Below, one piece after another: positions 47,019 to 57,924 of a stretch of 64,000 bases of DNA. Origin of the DNA: Aspidapion aeneum (taxonomy: Eukaryota; Arthropoda; Insecta; Coleoptera; Brentidae); assembly GCA_963576565.1 (NCBI GenBank), contig OY755047.1, forward strand, positions 6,108,931 to 6,172,930, read 5' to 3'. The notes under the pieces are model-generated. The model did no database searches and was not told the DNA's origin. It saw nothing but the letters and a program-made list of their open reading frames with translations. Made by a program: the position numbers and the translations under genes. How positions within the stretch are numbered: position 1 is the first letter of the stretch; each line of letters starts with the position of its first letter.

Positions 47019-47430
47019 CTTTTTCCTCGAGGTTACTAGTCACTCATTTAAGTTACTCGAAATGACGTCACGGTTACTCGGAGTAACCGCTGTATGACGT
47101 CAGACAGTCAGCTGTGGTTGACATTTCCAATTGTTTGTTTTTGTTTTTACCAGCAATTTCCGAAATGCAGAAAATAATTCATTGTTTCCACCAATACATG
47201 GCCACCCCGATTCAAAAAACGTATCACGGGCCATGGATTTGCACCAGTTTTAAATGCAGCGTTACCTGATGCGTTTTTTGAATCGGGTTGGAAACAGGGT
47301 GCTCCTTTGGTAAGGCCGCAGTACCACAGAACACCAAAGGCAGTACATTTTAAGACTAGTTGCAGTTGAATTGATATAGTACCAACTTCAAGGGATGTGC
47401 TTCATTTTCTAGCGTTACCAAACATAATTA

Positions 47431-47475
<45 letters not shown>

Positions 47476-47660
47476 TCAAACATTAAAAAAAAAACAAAAA
47501 AAACGATCTTAACCTCAAAATATTTCAGCAACCACGTCTGCTAGGCTGGTTACACTGTGTGGTTACTCGTGACGTCATAGTTAGTGTTACTCAGCGAAGA
47601 AAAACAGAAAACGAGTAACCAGGTTACCTGGTAACTTGTAGTTACTGCGAGGAAAAAGGC
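47019..47660. mobile_element. Inverted-repeat element with GCCTTTTTCCTCG ends
   Basis: GCCTTTTTCCTCGAGGTTAC at 47019 is mirrored by CGAGGAAAAAGGC ending 47660; words ACTCG and GACGTCA are also mirrored. A second palindrome (CCCGATTCAAAAAACG / inverse, 47206-47287) and a TA repeat lie inside. No ORF. Confidence 0.65.
47435..47471. repeat. (TA)n microsatellite
   Basis: About 18 TA dinucleotides. Confidence 0.95.
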
Positions 47661-47725
47661 TTATAATCGCAGTTCATTAGTTATATTTTCGCTGACTACG
47701 TTCACCCTTTTACCTCATAAGCGGA

Positions 47726-47885
47726 TAATAAAGGGCGCACCCAGAGAAGGGGTTTGGGATCCGCCCCCTTCTTCCACGCCTAAGATTTTTGTAGATATTT
47801 CATGAATAAAAACAAAAAATAGCATGAAATAAGTGATCATGGGGTCTCGGCCCCCCAAGACATTTTCCTGGGTGCGCTACAGGGA
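47726..47885. mobile_element. Family D MITE, copy 2
   Basis: GCGCACCCAG near the left end and CTGGGTGCGCTACAG near the right; interior TAAGATTTTTGTAGATATTT and ATCATGGGGTCTCGGCCCCC match copy 1 at 32842-33033. Confidence 0.6.
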
Positions 47886-47999
47886 TAAGAACCCTTATTA
47901 TCACTCTTCTTGACCACAGGCTCAGATTTAAAGATAAGTATGGGGATTTCGGTTACAATTCAAGATACGAATTAGCAGAAAGTTGCGCTTTTATGTATA

Positions 48000-48533
48000 C
48001 AGTGAAGCCTCTTCTTGCGGACACCTCTATTAAGCGGACACTCCCTATAGACGGACAAATTTGTTGGAACCAAACTTTTTCCTATTTCTTTACATGTAAA
48101 ATTCACTCCTATAACCGGACTTTTTTGTTTAAAAAATTCTGAAACCTTCCTTAACCGGACGCGAACCTCTCACAACGGGACGGAGCGTTGCACGACATGG
48201 CACTCTGCCGCCGGGGAATTATCTCTTTTCGTTTTAATGCGGAGACTAAATAATTCTGTCGTATTTACAACATATTTTATTCAGCGGGACTGCTGTGTTT
48301 TATTTTTATTGTTCATATATAATTATTAATAGATCTCTTTGAAATGGCGCCTTGTAAAAAACTTCTTAGTTTACGTGAAAAAATGGAAGTTGTTAACGTT
48401 TCGGAGAAGGAACATCTATCAGCACGAAAGATCGCTGAAAAATTTTATATCGGAAAAACTCAAGCAGCGGAAATTGTTAATAAATATATATTAAAATTTC
48501 GCAGTTCTCTCTCATACGCGGGCACCTCCACTG
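48000..48533 (+). mobile_element. Deleted pogo/Tigger element keeping only the DNA-binding domain
   Basis: Ends CAGTGAAGCCTCTTCTTGCG and the inverse of CAGTGGAGGTGCCCGCGTAT, flanked by TA. After a 5' leader with repeated CGGAC words, an ORF starts at 48344: MAPCKKLLSLREKMEVVNVS, then LSARKIAEKFYIGKTQAAEI. This is the first helix-turn-helix of a CENP-B/pogo transposase. The coding region runs straight into the 3' end after about 45 residues; the second HTH and the DDE domain are deleted. Confidence 0.85.
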
Positions 48534-49542
48534 TATATCCGAGAATATCGCACAAAGAAATATATATTTTTAAATAGTTTTGAAGTTTTTTTGAGTAAAC
48601 CAATTTTTTTTTTTTTGGGTAAGGATCTACTTCTAACTTTTTAATTTGTGAAAATTTATTTTTGTAGTTAGATAGTTTTTTTTAGTATTTTTATATATTT
48701 ACCTGTCAAATTAGATTGGATCTGTCAGATTTTTTAAAATTCTGATGCCCAACATTTCTTCAAAAATGATGTATAATTTTTTAATTTCTTATTTTAATTT
48801 TTTACATTTTCTGTTTTCTTTTTAATTAAAAATTTATAACAAAAAAATTTCAAAAAAAATAGAAAAATGAAATTACTATAAACTTGAAATATAGGAAAAA
48901 TTTAAAAATTGGTAATTTTAAAAGAAAAAATATTAATTATGTATTATATCTCATAAACTAAAACTCAAAAACTAAATCCAATTTGATAGGTAAATTTTAG
49001 ATAGAGAGGTAGATTAGCTAAAAAACTCAACAAAGGTACCAAACTCAAAAAAAAACTTTTACAAATTAAAAAGTTATAGACGCTTATCCAAAATTCAAAA
49101 AATATCTAAAAATTAAAAAAAAAACTTTGATCACCCTGTACGGATAGGAAACAAAAAAAAAATGTGTTTGCTCTTGCGTGTGCCAAAAATTATTGTGAAA
49201 ATTTGAATTTTACTGTTCCTATTAATAATGAAACGGACTTTTTGTAGTGTCTAGCTGATTCATATATTTATAACATGACAACTTATATTTAGGTTCTGGA
49301 AAGTTTACGCTTAAATATTTATTTGCTTTATTTTTTGTGACAACTTTTGATGGCAACCCGCAACAAAACAAAAATAAATAAAAAACACGTTTTTTAATTT
49401 TTAAAACATCTTTATTAATTTATTTTATTTTATGCATTTCTTTTTCATTTATATATTATATGAAATTCGGTAGCCCTGTGCAATGCAGTGGATCACACTC
49501 CGACTGATGAGCCACTGAAACCCAAAGCAGCTTCGAACACGC
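48534..49542. other. AT-rich DNA, no gene seen
   Basis: Many A and T runs. No conserved ORF and no repeat boundary. Confidence 0.3.
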
Positions 49543-49744
49543 CAAGCGCGGATCTGGCTGAAAATCTAGGGGGGGGGGGGTAATAGTCGACAATTTTTTT
49601 TTTTGTAATATATTTTTTTTTAGGTGTGGGGTAATTTTTCTGCTTTCCATTATTTTATTAGGAAAAAGTGTATATTTTTTTCTAGGGGGGGGTAATTACC
49701 CGGTTACCCCCCCCCCCCCCTTCCCCCCCTAAAATCCGCGCTTG
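49543..49744. mobile_element. hAT MITE with CAAGCGCGGAT ends
   Basis: Ends CAAGCGCGGATCTGG and AATCCGCGCTTG; flanks GAACACGC (49535-49542) and GAACACGG (49745-49752) agree in seven of eight bases. Interior has long G and C runs and GGGTAATTACCCGGTTACC. Confidence 0.75.
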
Positions 49745-49756
49745 GAACACGGAACA

Positions 49757-51355
49757 CTACGTAGTATATATTACTCTATGGTGAGGTGTCAGATGCGTTA
49801 TGGGTTAATTTATTTTTTTATGATATACGGTTGTTTTTAGCGGGTTATTTTACAAACTTACGGGATTTTGTCCTAAAAAACCTGCACTATTGTTTCGAGG
49901 TAAATAAGAAGCCTTGATAAAGGTTTCCATTCGCAAATTTTTGACGCAATTTGCAACTTAAAAGCACTTTAGAAAATTATTATAGATAAAAGAGTTTTCG
50001 CCGTTTTTATACAAAGTGTCGATCAAAGATAAATAAACTAAAAAATTTACTACGGAGTAGTAATATATACTACGTAGTAGTAATAGATACTACGTAGTAG
50101 TAATATATACTACGTAGTAGTAATATATACTACGTAGTAATGTCCAATATACACTATGTAGTAGTAATATATACTATGTAGTAGTAATATATACTACGTA
50201 GTATATATTACTCTATGGTGAGGTGTCAGATGAGTTATGGGTTAATTTATTTTTCTATGATACACGGTTGCTTTTGGCGGGTTATTTTACAAACTTACGG
50301 CATTTTGTCCTAAAAAAACCTGCACTATTTTTCTCGGGTAAATAACAAGCGTTGACAAAGCTTTCTATTCGCAAGTTTTTGAAGCAATTTGCAACATAAA
50401 AGCACTTTAGAAAATTATTATATATAAAAAGGTTTTCGCCGTTTTTATACAAAGTGTCGATCAAAGATAAATAAACTTAAATATTTACTACAGAGTAGTA
50501 ATAGATACTACTTAGTAGTAATATATACTACGTAGTAGTAATATATACTACGTAATAATATCTAATATATACTACGTAGTAATATCTAATATATACTACG
50601 TAGTAGTAATATATACTATGTAGTAGTAATATATACTACGTAGTATATATTACTCTATGGTGAGGTGTCAGATGAGTTATGGGTTAATTTATTTTTCTAT
50701 GATACACGGTTGCTTTTGGCGGGTTATTTTACAAACTTACGGCATTTTGTCCTAAAAAACCTGCACTATTTTTCTCGGGTAAATAACAAGCCTTGATAAA
50801 GCTTTCTATTCGCAAATTTTTGACGCAATTTGCAACTTAAAAGCACTTTAGAAAATTATTATAGATAAAAGAGTTTTTGCCGTTTTTATACCAAGTGTCG
50901 GTCAAAGATAAATAAACTAAAATATTTACTACGGAGTAGTAATATATACTACGTAGTAGTAATAGATACTACGTAGTAGTAATATATACTACGTAGTAGT
51001 AATATATACTACGTAGTAATGTCCAATATACACTATGTAGTAGTAATATATACTATGTAGTAGTAATATATACTACGTAGTATATATTACTCTATGGTGA
51101 GGTGTCAGATGAGTTATGGGTTAATTTATTTTTCTATGATACACGGTTGCTTTTGGCGGGTTATTTTACAAACTTACGGCATTTTGTCCTAAAAAAACCT
51201 GCACTATTTTTCTCGGGTAAATAACAAGCGTTGACAAAGCTTTCTATTCGCAAGTTTTTGAAGCAATTTGCAACATAAAAGCACTTTAGAAAATTATTAT
51301 ATATAAAAAGGTTTTCGCCGTTTTTATACAAAGTGTCGATCAAAGATAAATAAAC
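49757..51355. repeat. 440-bp satellite, four units in a dimeric order
   Basis: ACTCTATGGTGAGGTGTCAG recurs at 49773, 50210, 50652 and 51089, spacing 437-442. Each unit has a 300-bp unique part (GGTTATTTTACAAACTTACG, CAAAGTGTCGATCAAAGATA) and a block of 18-20-base subrepeats around the palindrome TACTACGTAGTA. Units 2 and 4 are nearly identical, and units 1 and 3 resemble each other more than their neighbours, so the real period is about 880. The 60-codon ORFs in units 2 and 4 are by-products. Confidence 0.93.
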
Positions 51356-51469
51356 CGAAAAAAATAAAAATAAAAATTTTACACGTCAATAAAATTATCC
51401 TTGGCATTCGACGTAATCGTCCTTTTTTATAGCACTCCATAAACATTAATCAACAATAGAATAATTTGG

Positions 51470-52027
51470 GTAAACCAAATATTTTTTGCCACATTTTCAT
51501 TATGTTCGGTAAGGTTTTGCCTATAGGCACTATTCAATTGGCACCTAATATCAGTCTTGCCTAGCATAGAAAATTCTATGTGGTTATTTAAATAAGTAGC
51601 ACTTACTTTGTGTCTTTAACTTTTCTCTAAAGTGCTTAATATCGCACATTGCCTTTGCAATAAGACAAAGCATTTCGTTTTTCACAACCGCACAACCAGT
51701 TTTCACATCGTATAAATTTTTATTACTTGCACTAAAATTTTGTTTAATTTAAAGTTTTTTATGTCCGGTCTATGATTTTATTTGTAATCGAAGTTTATAT
51801 GTCAACGTATTTAAATTTGTACAGTTAATGATATAATCGACGGTATTTACTTCCATTTTGAAAACAAACAAAAACAAACAATGGACACGCGACCGGCAAG
51901 GCTTTTAACTACTGACCTACCTCGAATCAAAACAAACTCATACGTCTTCACTAAGGATAGAACTGGCAACATGTAGGAAAGGCAACGAACGTTTTTGCAT
52001 GACGAATTTGGCCGACGTCAACTAAAA
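51470..52027 (-). mobile_element. Fragment of the same hAT family (TTF region), inverted
   Basis: Matches 45590-46220 in reverse: ACATTTTCATTATGTTCGGT, CTAATATCAGTCTTGCCTAG, TTGTACAGTTAATGATATAA and CGCGACCGGCAAGGCTTTTA. It would encode the same TTF-finger segment but is frame-broken. Ends are not recognisable. Confidence 0.75.
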
Positions 52028-52340
52028 CATAGCAAAATAGTAAGCTGGTACAGCTTCATAATTTTTATTTTCCCAAAAACTTCTTTTAAAAATGTTTACT
52101 GTTGAGGTAATTGAACTATTTTTGCACAGAAAAATAGTTTTTGTAATGTCACCCCACGGGGAGAATTTGGACAGTGTCCCTACTCTCCCCATCCCAATGG
52201 TTTCAGGATATCCAAATTTTTCAAAATATTTAGATGTAACAGAATTTAACATACGTTAGACTCAAATGAAAAGGTATGGTTGTTAAAATAGTTTTTCCAA
52301 TTTAATTTTTCAAGTTTTAATAATTACTTATTTCTTTGAT

Positions 52341-52417
52341 TTTAGCTCACACATATACTATACTATAGTAGTGTAGTAACTTTTTTGTTGCGCCGTCTGT
52401 CTGTCTGTCTGTCTGTA

Positions 52418-52460
<43 letters not shown>

Positions 52461-52906
52461 ATGTCTGTCTGTAACGACCAACGCGCATAACTCAAAAACC
52501 GCTTGGCCGATTTCAATGAAATTTGGTACTTAGGCTGGGTCTTGGGTCGAGATGGTCCCATTTAAAAATAAACAAAATCCACCAAACACAAATCAAATAA
52601 AAGGGGGGATAGATTTCAAAAATTAGAGTTTATGTGAAAATATGGCGTGTGTTATATCAAACGAAAGGTAATTAAGTCCGGAGTTCAACAAAATACATTT
52701 TAGTTTTTGTTTTTTTTTAAGGGTGGGGGTGGATTTCAAAAATTTGAGTTTAACTCAAAACATGGTTTGTGTGGTATCAAACAAAAGGTAATTTAGTGTG
52801 GAGTTGAATAAAATATATTTCAGTTTTTAGTTATATTAACTCACACGTACACTATAACTATAGTACCGAGTGTGAGCTTAGGGGCCCATATATTGGCAGA
52901 GTATTT
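52341..52906 (+). repeat. Repeat family A, copy 7 (internal deletion)
   Basis: Left hairpin runs directly into TAACTTTTTTGTTGCGCCG, so about 90 bases are missing. An enlarged TCTG tract (about 52397-52470), two units and the tail TTGGCAGAGTATTT follow. Confidence 0.8.
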
Positions 52907-55082
52907 TAGTAGGTTTTGATTTTTATCACTTTGATTATTCTAGTGTTCAGGCAGTGTCCAATGTCTCACCAGTACCGGGGAGACTTCGGACACTTGCATC
53001 ATGACACAAACACGTATTTTTTCAGTACATGAGACAACATAAAAAACACCTTTGTGGGTTTTTTTAGAGGTAAGATATGATCCTTACTTTATCGAAGTAT
53101 TGATTAATGACAACTATTATATTTTACGAAATATTAAAGAAAAACGAAAAATTGTCCAGAGTCTCCCCACCCTCCCCTACATGGGTCTATTAAGTGTTCA
53201 AGTAATAAGTAACTGAATATTTGGTATATAGCTTAATTTTTGTCGAGACGACAAACTTTTTCCGCTGCGAAAATTCTTGAGAGTGATTCCTAACAAAGTG
53301 CGGGTGCGCGGAAGTGTTTTGAGCTTCGGACTGACTAAACCAGGCATGCAATTTTGGAAATAATGATGCCATTTACACAATAAGACATTTTTTTAAGCTA
53401 AAGAAAAAAAAATACCGGTTACCAATTCTTTACTGTTTCTTTTTTCATATATAATTTATGAGATGAAAAAAGTAACGCTGAAGAATTAGTAACCGGCAAT
53501 TCTTTTTCTGCAGGGACGGGCCTAACTTTTTGGTTGCTTGAGGCAAACGAAAAAAGTGCTGGCCCTCATTTAAAAACAATTATCTCGAGCAATCGTTCTT
53601 TTCTGCACCATAGGAACTACGAATTCGTTTTATGCACTTTAGAGATGAAAATTGTACTATTAATCCCTCCTTTGAGGTACCAAAAGATACTTTTCAATCC
53701 TTCAGAGATTAAAAAATAAATATGCAATACACGTAACTTTGAGGAGATTGGGACTAAATGTACCCAGTCTTAAGGTTTTCAATGTACTATTCTTGTCCGG
53801 CATATAATGATTTTTCTAAAAAAAAAATAATATTTCTACCACAGAAGGGACTGTAGGATGGCTTAACACACACTAAGAAAGGAAATAATTGCAATATAAA
53901 GAAAGTACCAGAATTTTTGACAAAAAAATATTGCTCCACAGGCGAAAACTTTAGAATTTTTTTTTTCGAAAGAACGCGGTATTCGGTATTTTGATCATTT
54001 GTATGTATGGAGGGCTTCAGTAAAAGTTTTATAAGTATGCAGATAATAAAATAGATATGTAGATACTTACATATGTAATTGGAGGTACTTAACAAAGATT
54101 TTTTTGTTTTTTTTTGTCCAATGCAAACATTTAATCAGGATAATAATAAAAAACTGCATCGATATTAATAGATATCTCTACAACTTAGGAGCTGTAGACA
54201 AATTACGCAACGGTGATTTATAAAATTTTTGACCCCGCACCCCCCCCCCCCCTTTAATTTGTTCAATTAGATCCCACATAGACACAAAATATTACATATA
54301 ATTACGTAGAGTATCTTTTGTTGTCTATATGCAGTGGCGTAAACAAAAATTGTTCCAGGGGGGGGCGTAATCCCAGACTGATACATTTTAACATTCCTGG
54401 GGGGGAATGAAGTTGAGTGCGTATTGATACATACAATCTTGATTTTTGGGAAAAATTCAATATTTAGGGGTCAATATTCAGTGCGTACGTTACTGGTAAA
54501 TGTAAGGACAGTCGTAGTTACATTTGATTTCTCAGTAGCGTATATAAAATATCGCCTTAAGGGGGGGGGCTTGGACATTATTTTTCTTTTATTTAATACA
54601 GTTTTAAAAATAGGAGCTATTTTCCAGGTTCTTGGGGGGAAGACTTCAGCCCGTAATCCACCCCCTGTGTACTCCCATGGATTACTATTATACTGTGGTT
54701 TGTAGGTTGCAAATTTAATAATATGTTGTAAGTAGGTATCATCCTTTTGCGCCTACTAGATATCTATACCATGTGTGCCAGATAAAATTATCTACATGGG
54801 GCTTTATACATATAATAGGGATTTCGTAAACCATACAATTTTGGTAAAATAGAAAAATGTTTCGCTATTCCGAGCATGGTGCATAGCTTATCAAAATATC
54901 GAGCAAAAGCTAAAAATGTTTTCTTGCGGAAAATTGTAAGCGTAACAAAAACATTTCATGTAAAAAAAAGTCAAATATACCAAAATTGTATTCCGTAAAA
55001 ATAATTAATTTATATAGTATATCCAAGTTCTCCAATATACATTTCAAATTAAAAGATTTTTACTAGTTTGGAAAAGTTTTGT
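52907..55082. other. Intergenic DNA with degraded repeats
   Basis: No conserved gene. G- and C-run segments near 54235-54260, 54333-54410 (GCAGTGGCGTAAAC) and 54550-54660 look like decayed hAT-type MITEs, but I cannot pair their ends. Confidence 0.35.
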
Positions 55083-55254
55083 CATGAGCGCACCCAGTAG
55101 GGGGGGCCGCCCCCCTCCCCCCCATGATTTTTTTAGATATTTCAACATATTTCATAAATAAGAAGATAAAATTGCATAAAATACGACATCATTAGGCCTC
55201 GGGCCCCCCCAAGAGGCCTCGCTCCCCCACAAGGAATATTCCTTGGTGCGCCAC
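55083..55254. mobile_element. Family D MITE, copy 3
   Basis: Left GAGCGCACCCAGTAGGGGGG, right GGTGCGCCACTGG; interior GATTTTTTTAGATATTTCAA and GCATAAAATACGACATCAT match copies 1 and 2. Confidence 0.6.
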
Positions 55255-55533
55255 TGGTTTTTTTAAACTTTGCTATTACAGCCAAACTTGTTTTTGAAAT
55301 TTATATTGGAGAACTTGGCTAAACTTTTATCTCGATTAGTTTTACGGAATACAATTTTCGCATACTTGGCCATTTTTTATATAACAGGTTTTAAATCTCC
55401 ACGCCTCGGGCGGTTGGACTTATTCACCTTGATGTGCGTTCTACTACCGCGCGCAATCTTGTCGCCTTTCCTCTACTAGTTTGGCTTACGCAGTGATTTG
55501 AAGCGGATCGTGCATACCTCATTTGCCGGAATT

Positions 55534-56210
55534 ATGACATCCGAAAAAATTGAGCAACGTATTAATTTAAAGTAAAACTCAAAAAAAAACGGCTACTGAA
55601 TACTTTCAAATGCTAAAAGATGTCTACGGAAAGCAGTGTATGTCTCGTGCAATGATTTTTATGCGGCATAAAAGTTTTTCGAAGGTCGTGAAGAAGTTAA
55701 AGATGATGAACGAGAAGGGCGCTCCAGCACATCCATAACAGCGATGTTCATTGTTTTTTCGATATTAGGGGTGTTATTCTTATTGAATGGACGCGTGAGG
55801 GTCAAACAGTGAACCAACATTTATATTTGGAAGTATTTATGTAGCTAAGGGAAACTGTAAGGAAAAAACATCCAGATTTGTGGAAGAACAACGCGTGGCT
55901 GCTCTACCAGGACAATACACCGGCCCACAATGCCCTATTTTTAGCTAATAAGAAGATTCCCGTCGTTAACCACCCACCATATTGACCAGGCTTGGCCCCT
56001 TGCAACTTCAACCTGTTTCCGAAAGTGAAAAAATCGTTAAAAGGAACCCGTTTTAAAATATTAGAACACGTCAAGGAAAAAACGGCAAGACTTCTTAACA
56101 GCCTCTCTTCTGATGATTTTTAAAATTGTTTCCAACATTGGAAAAATACGCATGCAACGCTGCGTCGATAGAGAAGGGGACAACATTGATGGGGAACATC
56201 ATTAAGTTGT
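55534..56210 (+). pseudogene. Mariner transposase pseudogene
   Basis: Frame pieces read MTSEKIEQRI at the start, then EYFQMLKDVYGKQCMSRAM, VNQHLYLEVF, WLLYQDNTPAHNALFLANKK and HPPY-PGLAPCNFNLFPKVK. The protein would be full length (about 345 codons less deletions) but has stops and frameshifts, and the third catalytic box reads PGLAP where an Asp is expected near it. A possible inverted end (GTCACACCTCGTATT) lies at about 56261-56275. Confidence 0.85.
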
Positions 56211-56279
56211 AATAATATTTAAATAAAGTAGATTTTTTACAACAGTTTTATAATTTTATTGTCACACCTCGTATTCTCG

Positions 56280-56816
56280 TTTCTTTACATAACTTTACAT
56301 GTATAGGAGGGAAGTAAATTAAAATTTTGGAGTTTTTTAATTGTTTCCTTTATTTTTATCATAGTTTCTCTCAGTCTCCCAGCCCTCCAGCGTTTCTGGA
56401 AGTGGGCAATGTTATTTTACATAACTTTACATGCATGTATATTATATAGTTACTATTATCTGGGACACCCTGTATACAACTAATCATGTATACAAGTAAC
56501 AATGCGTTCCTACATAATATGAAAATCGTATTCTCCTTATAAATCTTTAATTTTTTACTATAAAAAATTAACTATCAAGTTACAGCATAGTGAAATAGTA
56601 CATAAAATCAGCGTAGGATGAAAAAATTATGGTATACAAAATTAGAGAACCCAAGAATTAAATGGCTTTCAATGGCCTTTTCAACCATATCTTCAGCCTG
56701 ACCGATTTCTTTTTCTGTGTTTTCAACTATGTATGTCCCAAATTTTATTTGGAAGGTTTCAGATTTCTAGAAGAGATATAAAAAAGAGATGATTGAAAAA
56801 AATGTTTTTGAAAAAA
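56280..56816. other. Repeat relics
   Basis: 56280-56450 repeats the intron 5 duplication of AGPAT (TTTACATAACTTTACATG, GGAAGTGGGCAATGTTA). 56705-56800 is the left copy of a direct repeat that flanks family C (right copy 57450-57545: TTCTGTGTTTTCAACTATGT and GATATAAAAAAG). Nothing coding. Confidence 0.5.
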
Positions 56817-56819
56817 ATT

Positions 56820-57448
56820 GTGTGTGCTTAAGACCATAAATTACTCTGGTAAATTTTGCTCTGAGTGGCCTTCATCTGCATCATCATATCGCTCTGCTGA
56901 CTGTTCCTCTCACAGTTAGTCGACTCGAGCCGACTTCACCCGAATGAGCGTTACATAGCCGAGCGTGACGGCTCAGTTCAATTCAGTACCCACAAAAACT
57001 GCTAAACGTGCCTAAAGAAGTTATGTATAGAGTAATTTATACCCAATTATAATTATGTAAATGTTATTACTTTGTGTATTACTTTGTCAATATACAACGC
57101 AAAAAATCTTGTATTTCGTATTATTAGTTTCGCCTTGTTGAACTTTACACTTCTGCCTGCCGTGTTCGGTTCGGTTCGGTTCGGTTCGATTCGGTTCGGT
57201 TCGGTTCGGTTCGGTTCGATTCGGTTCGGTTCGGTTCGGTTCGGTTCGGTTCGGTTCGGTTCGGTTCGGTTCGGTTCGGTTCGGTTCGGTTCGGTTCGGT
57301 TCGGTTCGGTTCGGTTCGGTTCGGTTCGGTTCGGTTCGGTTCGGTTCGGTTCGGTTCGGTTCGGTTCGGTTCGGTTCGGTTCGGTTCGGTTCGGTTCGGT
57401 TCGGTTCGGTTCGGTTCGGTTCGGTTCATTGAAAATTAAGCACACACA
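56820..57448. mobile_element. Family C element with expanded TTCGG array
   Basis: Ends TGTGTGTGCTTAAG and TTAAGCACACACA are inverted. Contains CTTCATCTGCATCATCATAT, TAGTCGACTCGAG and GTTGAACTTTACACTTCTGC, shared with 4595-4735. The 5-bp satellite sits between the last shared block and the right end. Direct copies of about 90 bp flank the whole unit. Confidence 0.65.
57165..57426. repeat. 5-bp satellite (TTCGG)n, about 52 copies
   Basis: Pure array with only two TTCGA variants near its left end. It opens all reading frames, giving artificial NRTEP or FGSVR repeat ORFs. Confidence 0.98.
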
Positions 57449-57449
57449 T

Positions 57450-57918
57450 CTTTTTTTTCTGTGTTTTCAACTATGTATGTCTCAAATTTTATTTAGAGGG
57501 TTTCAGATATTTCTAGAGGAGATATAAAAAAGTGACCCTCCAATTGCGAGCCTTGAATTTAAAGAGATGATTGAAGTGAAAACCACATCATGATATAACA
57601 GAAAGAAAGAGTATTAAAAAATTTTAAAAATTAAAAAAAAAAAAATTAAAAAAAAGTTCAAAAAATTGTTTTTGTGTCAAAAAAATTCCAAAAATTTAAA
57701 AAAAGTCAAAAAAATAGAATAAATTTCATGTCAATATTTTCAAAATGTCAAGAGTGTCACAAAATTTAAAAAAAAACCGCGTTAAAATGTTAAAAAATGT
57801 CAAGTATCAAAAAATGCTAAAAATTTCAAGAATTTAAAAAAATTTCATAAATTTCAAGAAATGACATAAAATGTAAAAAATTTTAAATTTATCCAAAAAT
57901 ATATTTTTTTTTTATTTA
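57450..57918. other. Direct repeat copy and A-rich low-complexity DNA
   Basis: After the direct-repeat copy, about 57600-57900 is made of AAAAATT, GTCAAAAAA and similar words. No gene. Confidence 0.5.
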
Positions 57919-57924
57919 GTCGGT

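Noticed and set aside
50282..51343. Two identical 60-codon ORFs
   Set aside because: They lie in satellite units 2 and 4; identity reflects recent duplication of the satellite, not selection on a protein.
49757..51355. CRISPR-like spaced palindromic repeats
   Set aside because: Subrepeats are tandem without unique spacers, and the DNA is eukaryotic; this is a satellite.
53190..53380. Two overlapping 60-codon ORFs on minus, with a similar ORF at 526-714
   Set aside because: The similarity (FPKLHAW/PKFKRC-type segment, LGIT-KNF) shows a small shared repeat, not a gene; too short and inconsistent in frame.
57053..57527. Long ORFs of NRTEP or FGSVR repeats on both strands
   Set aside because: They are forced by the TTCGG array, which has no stop in any frame; flanking residues show no family.
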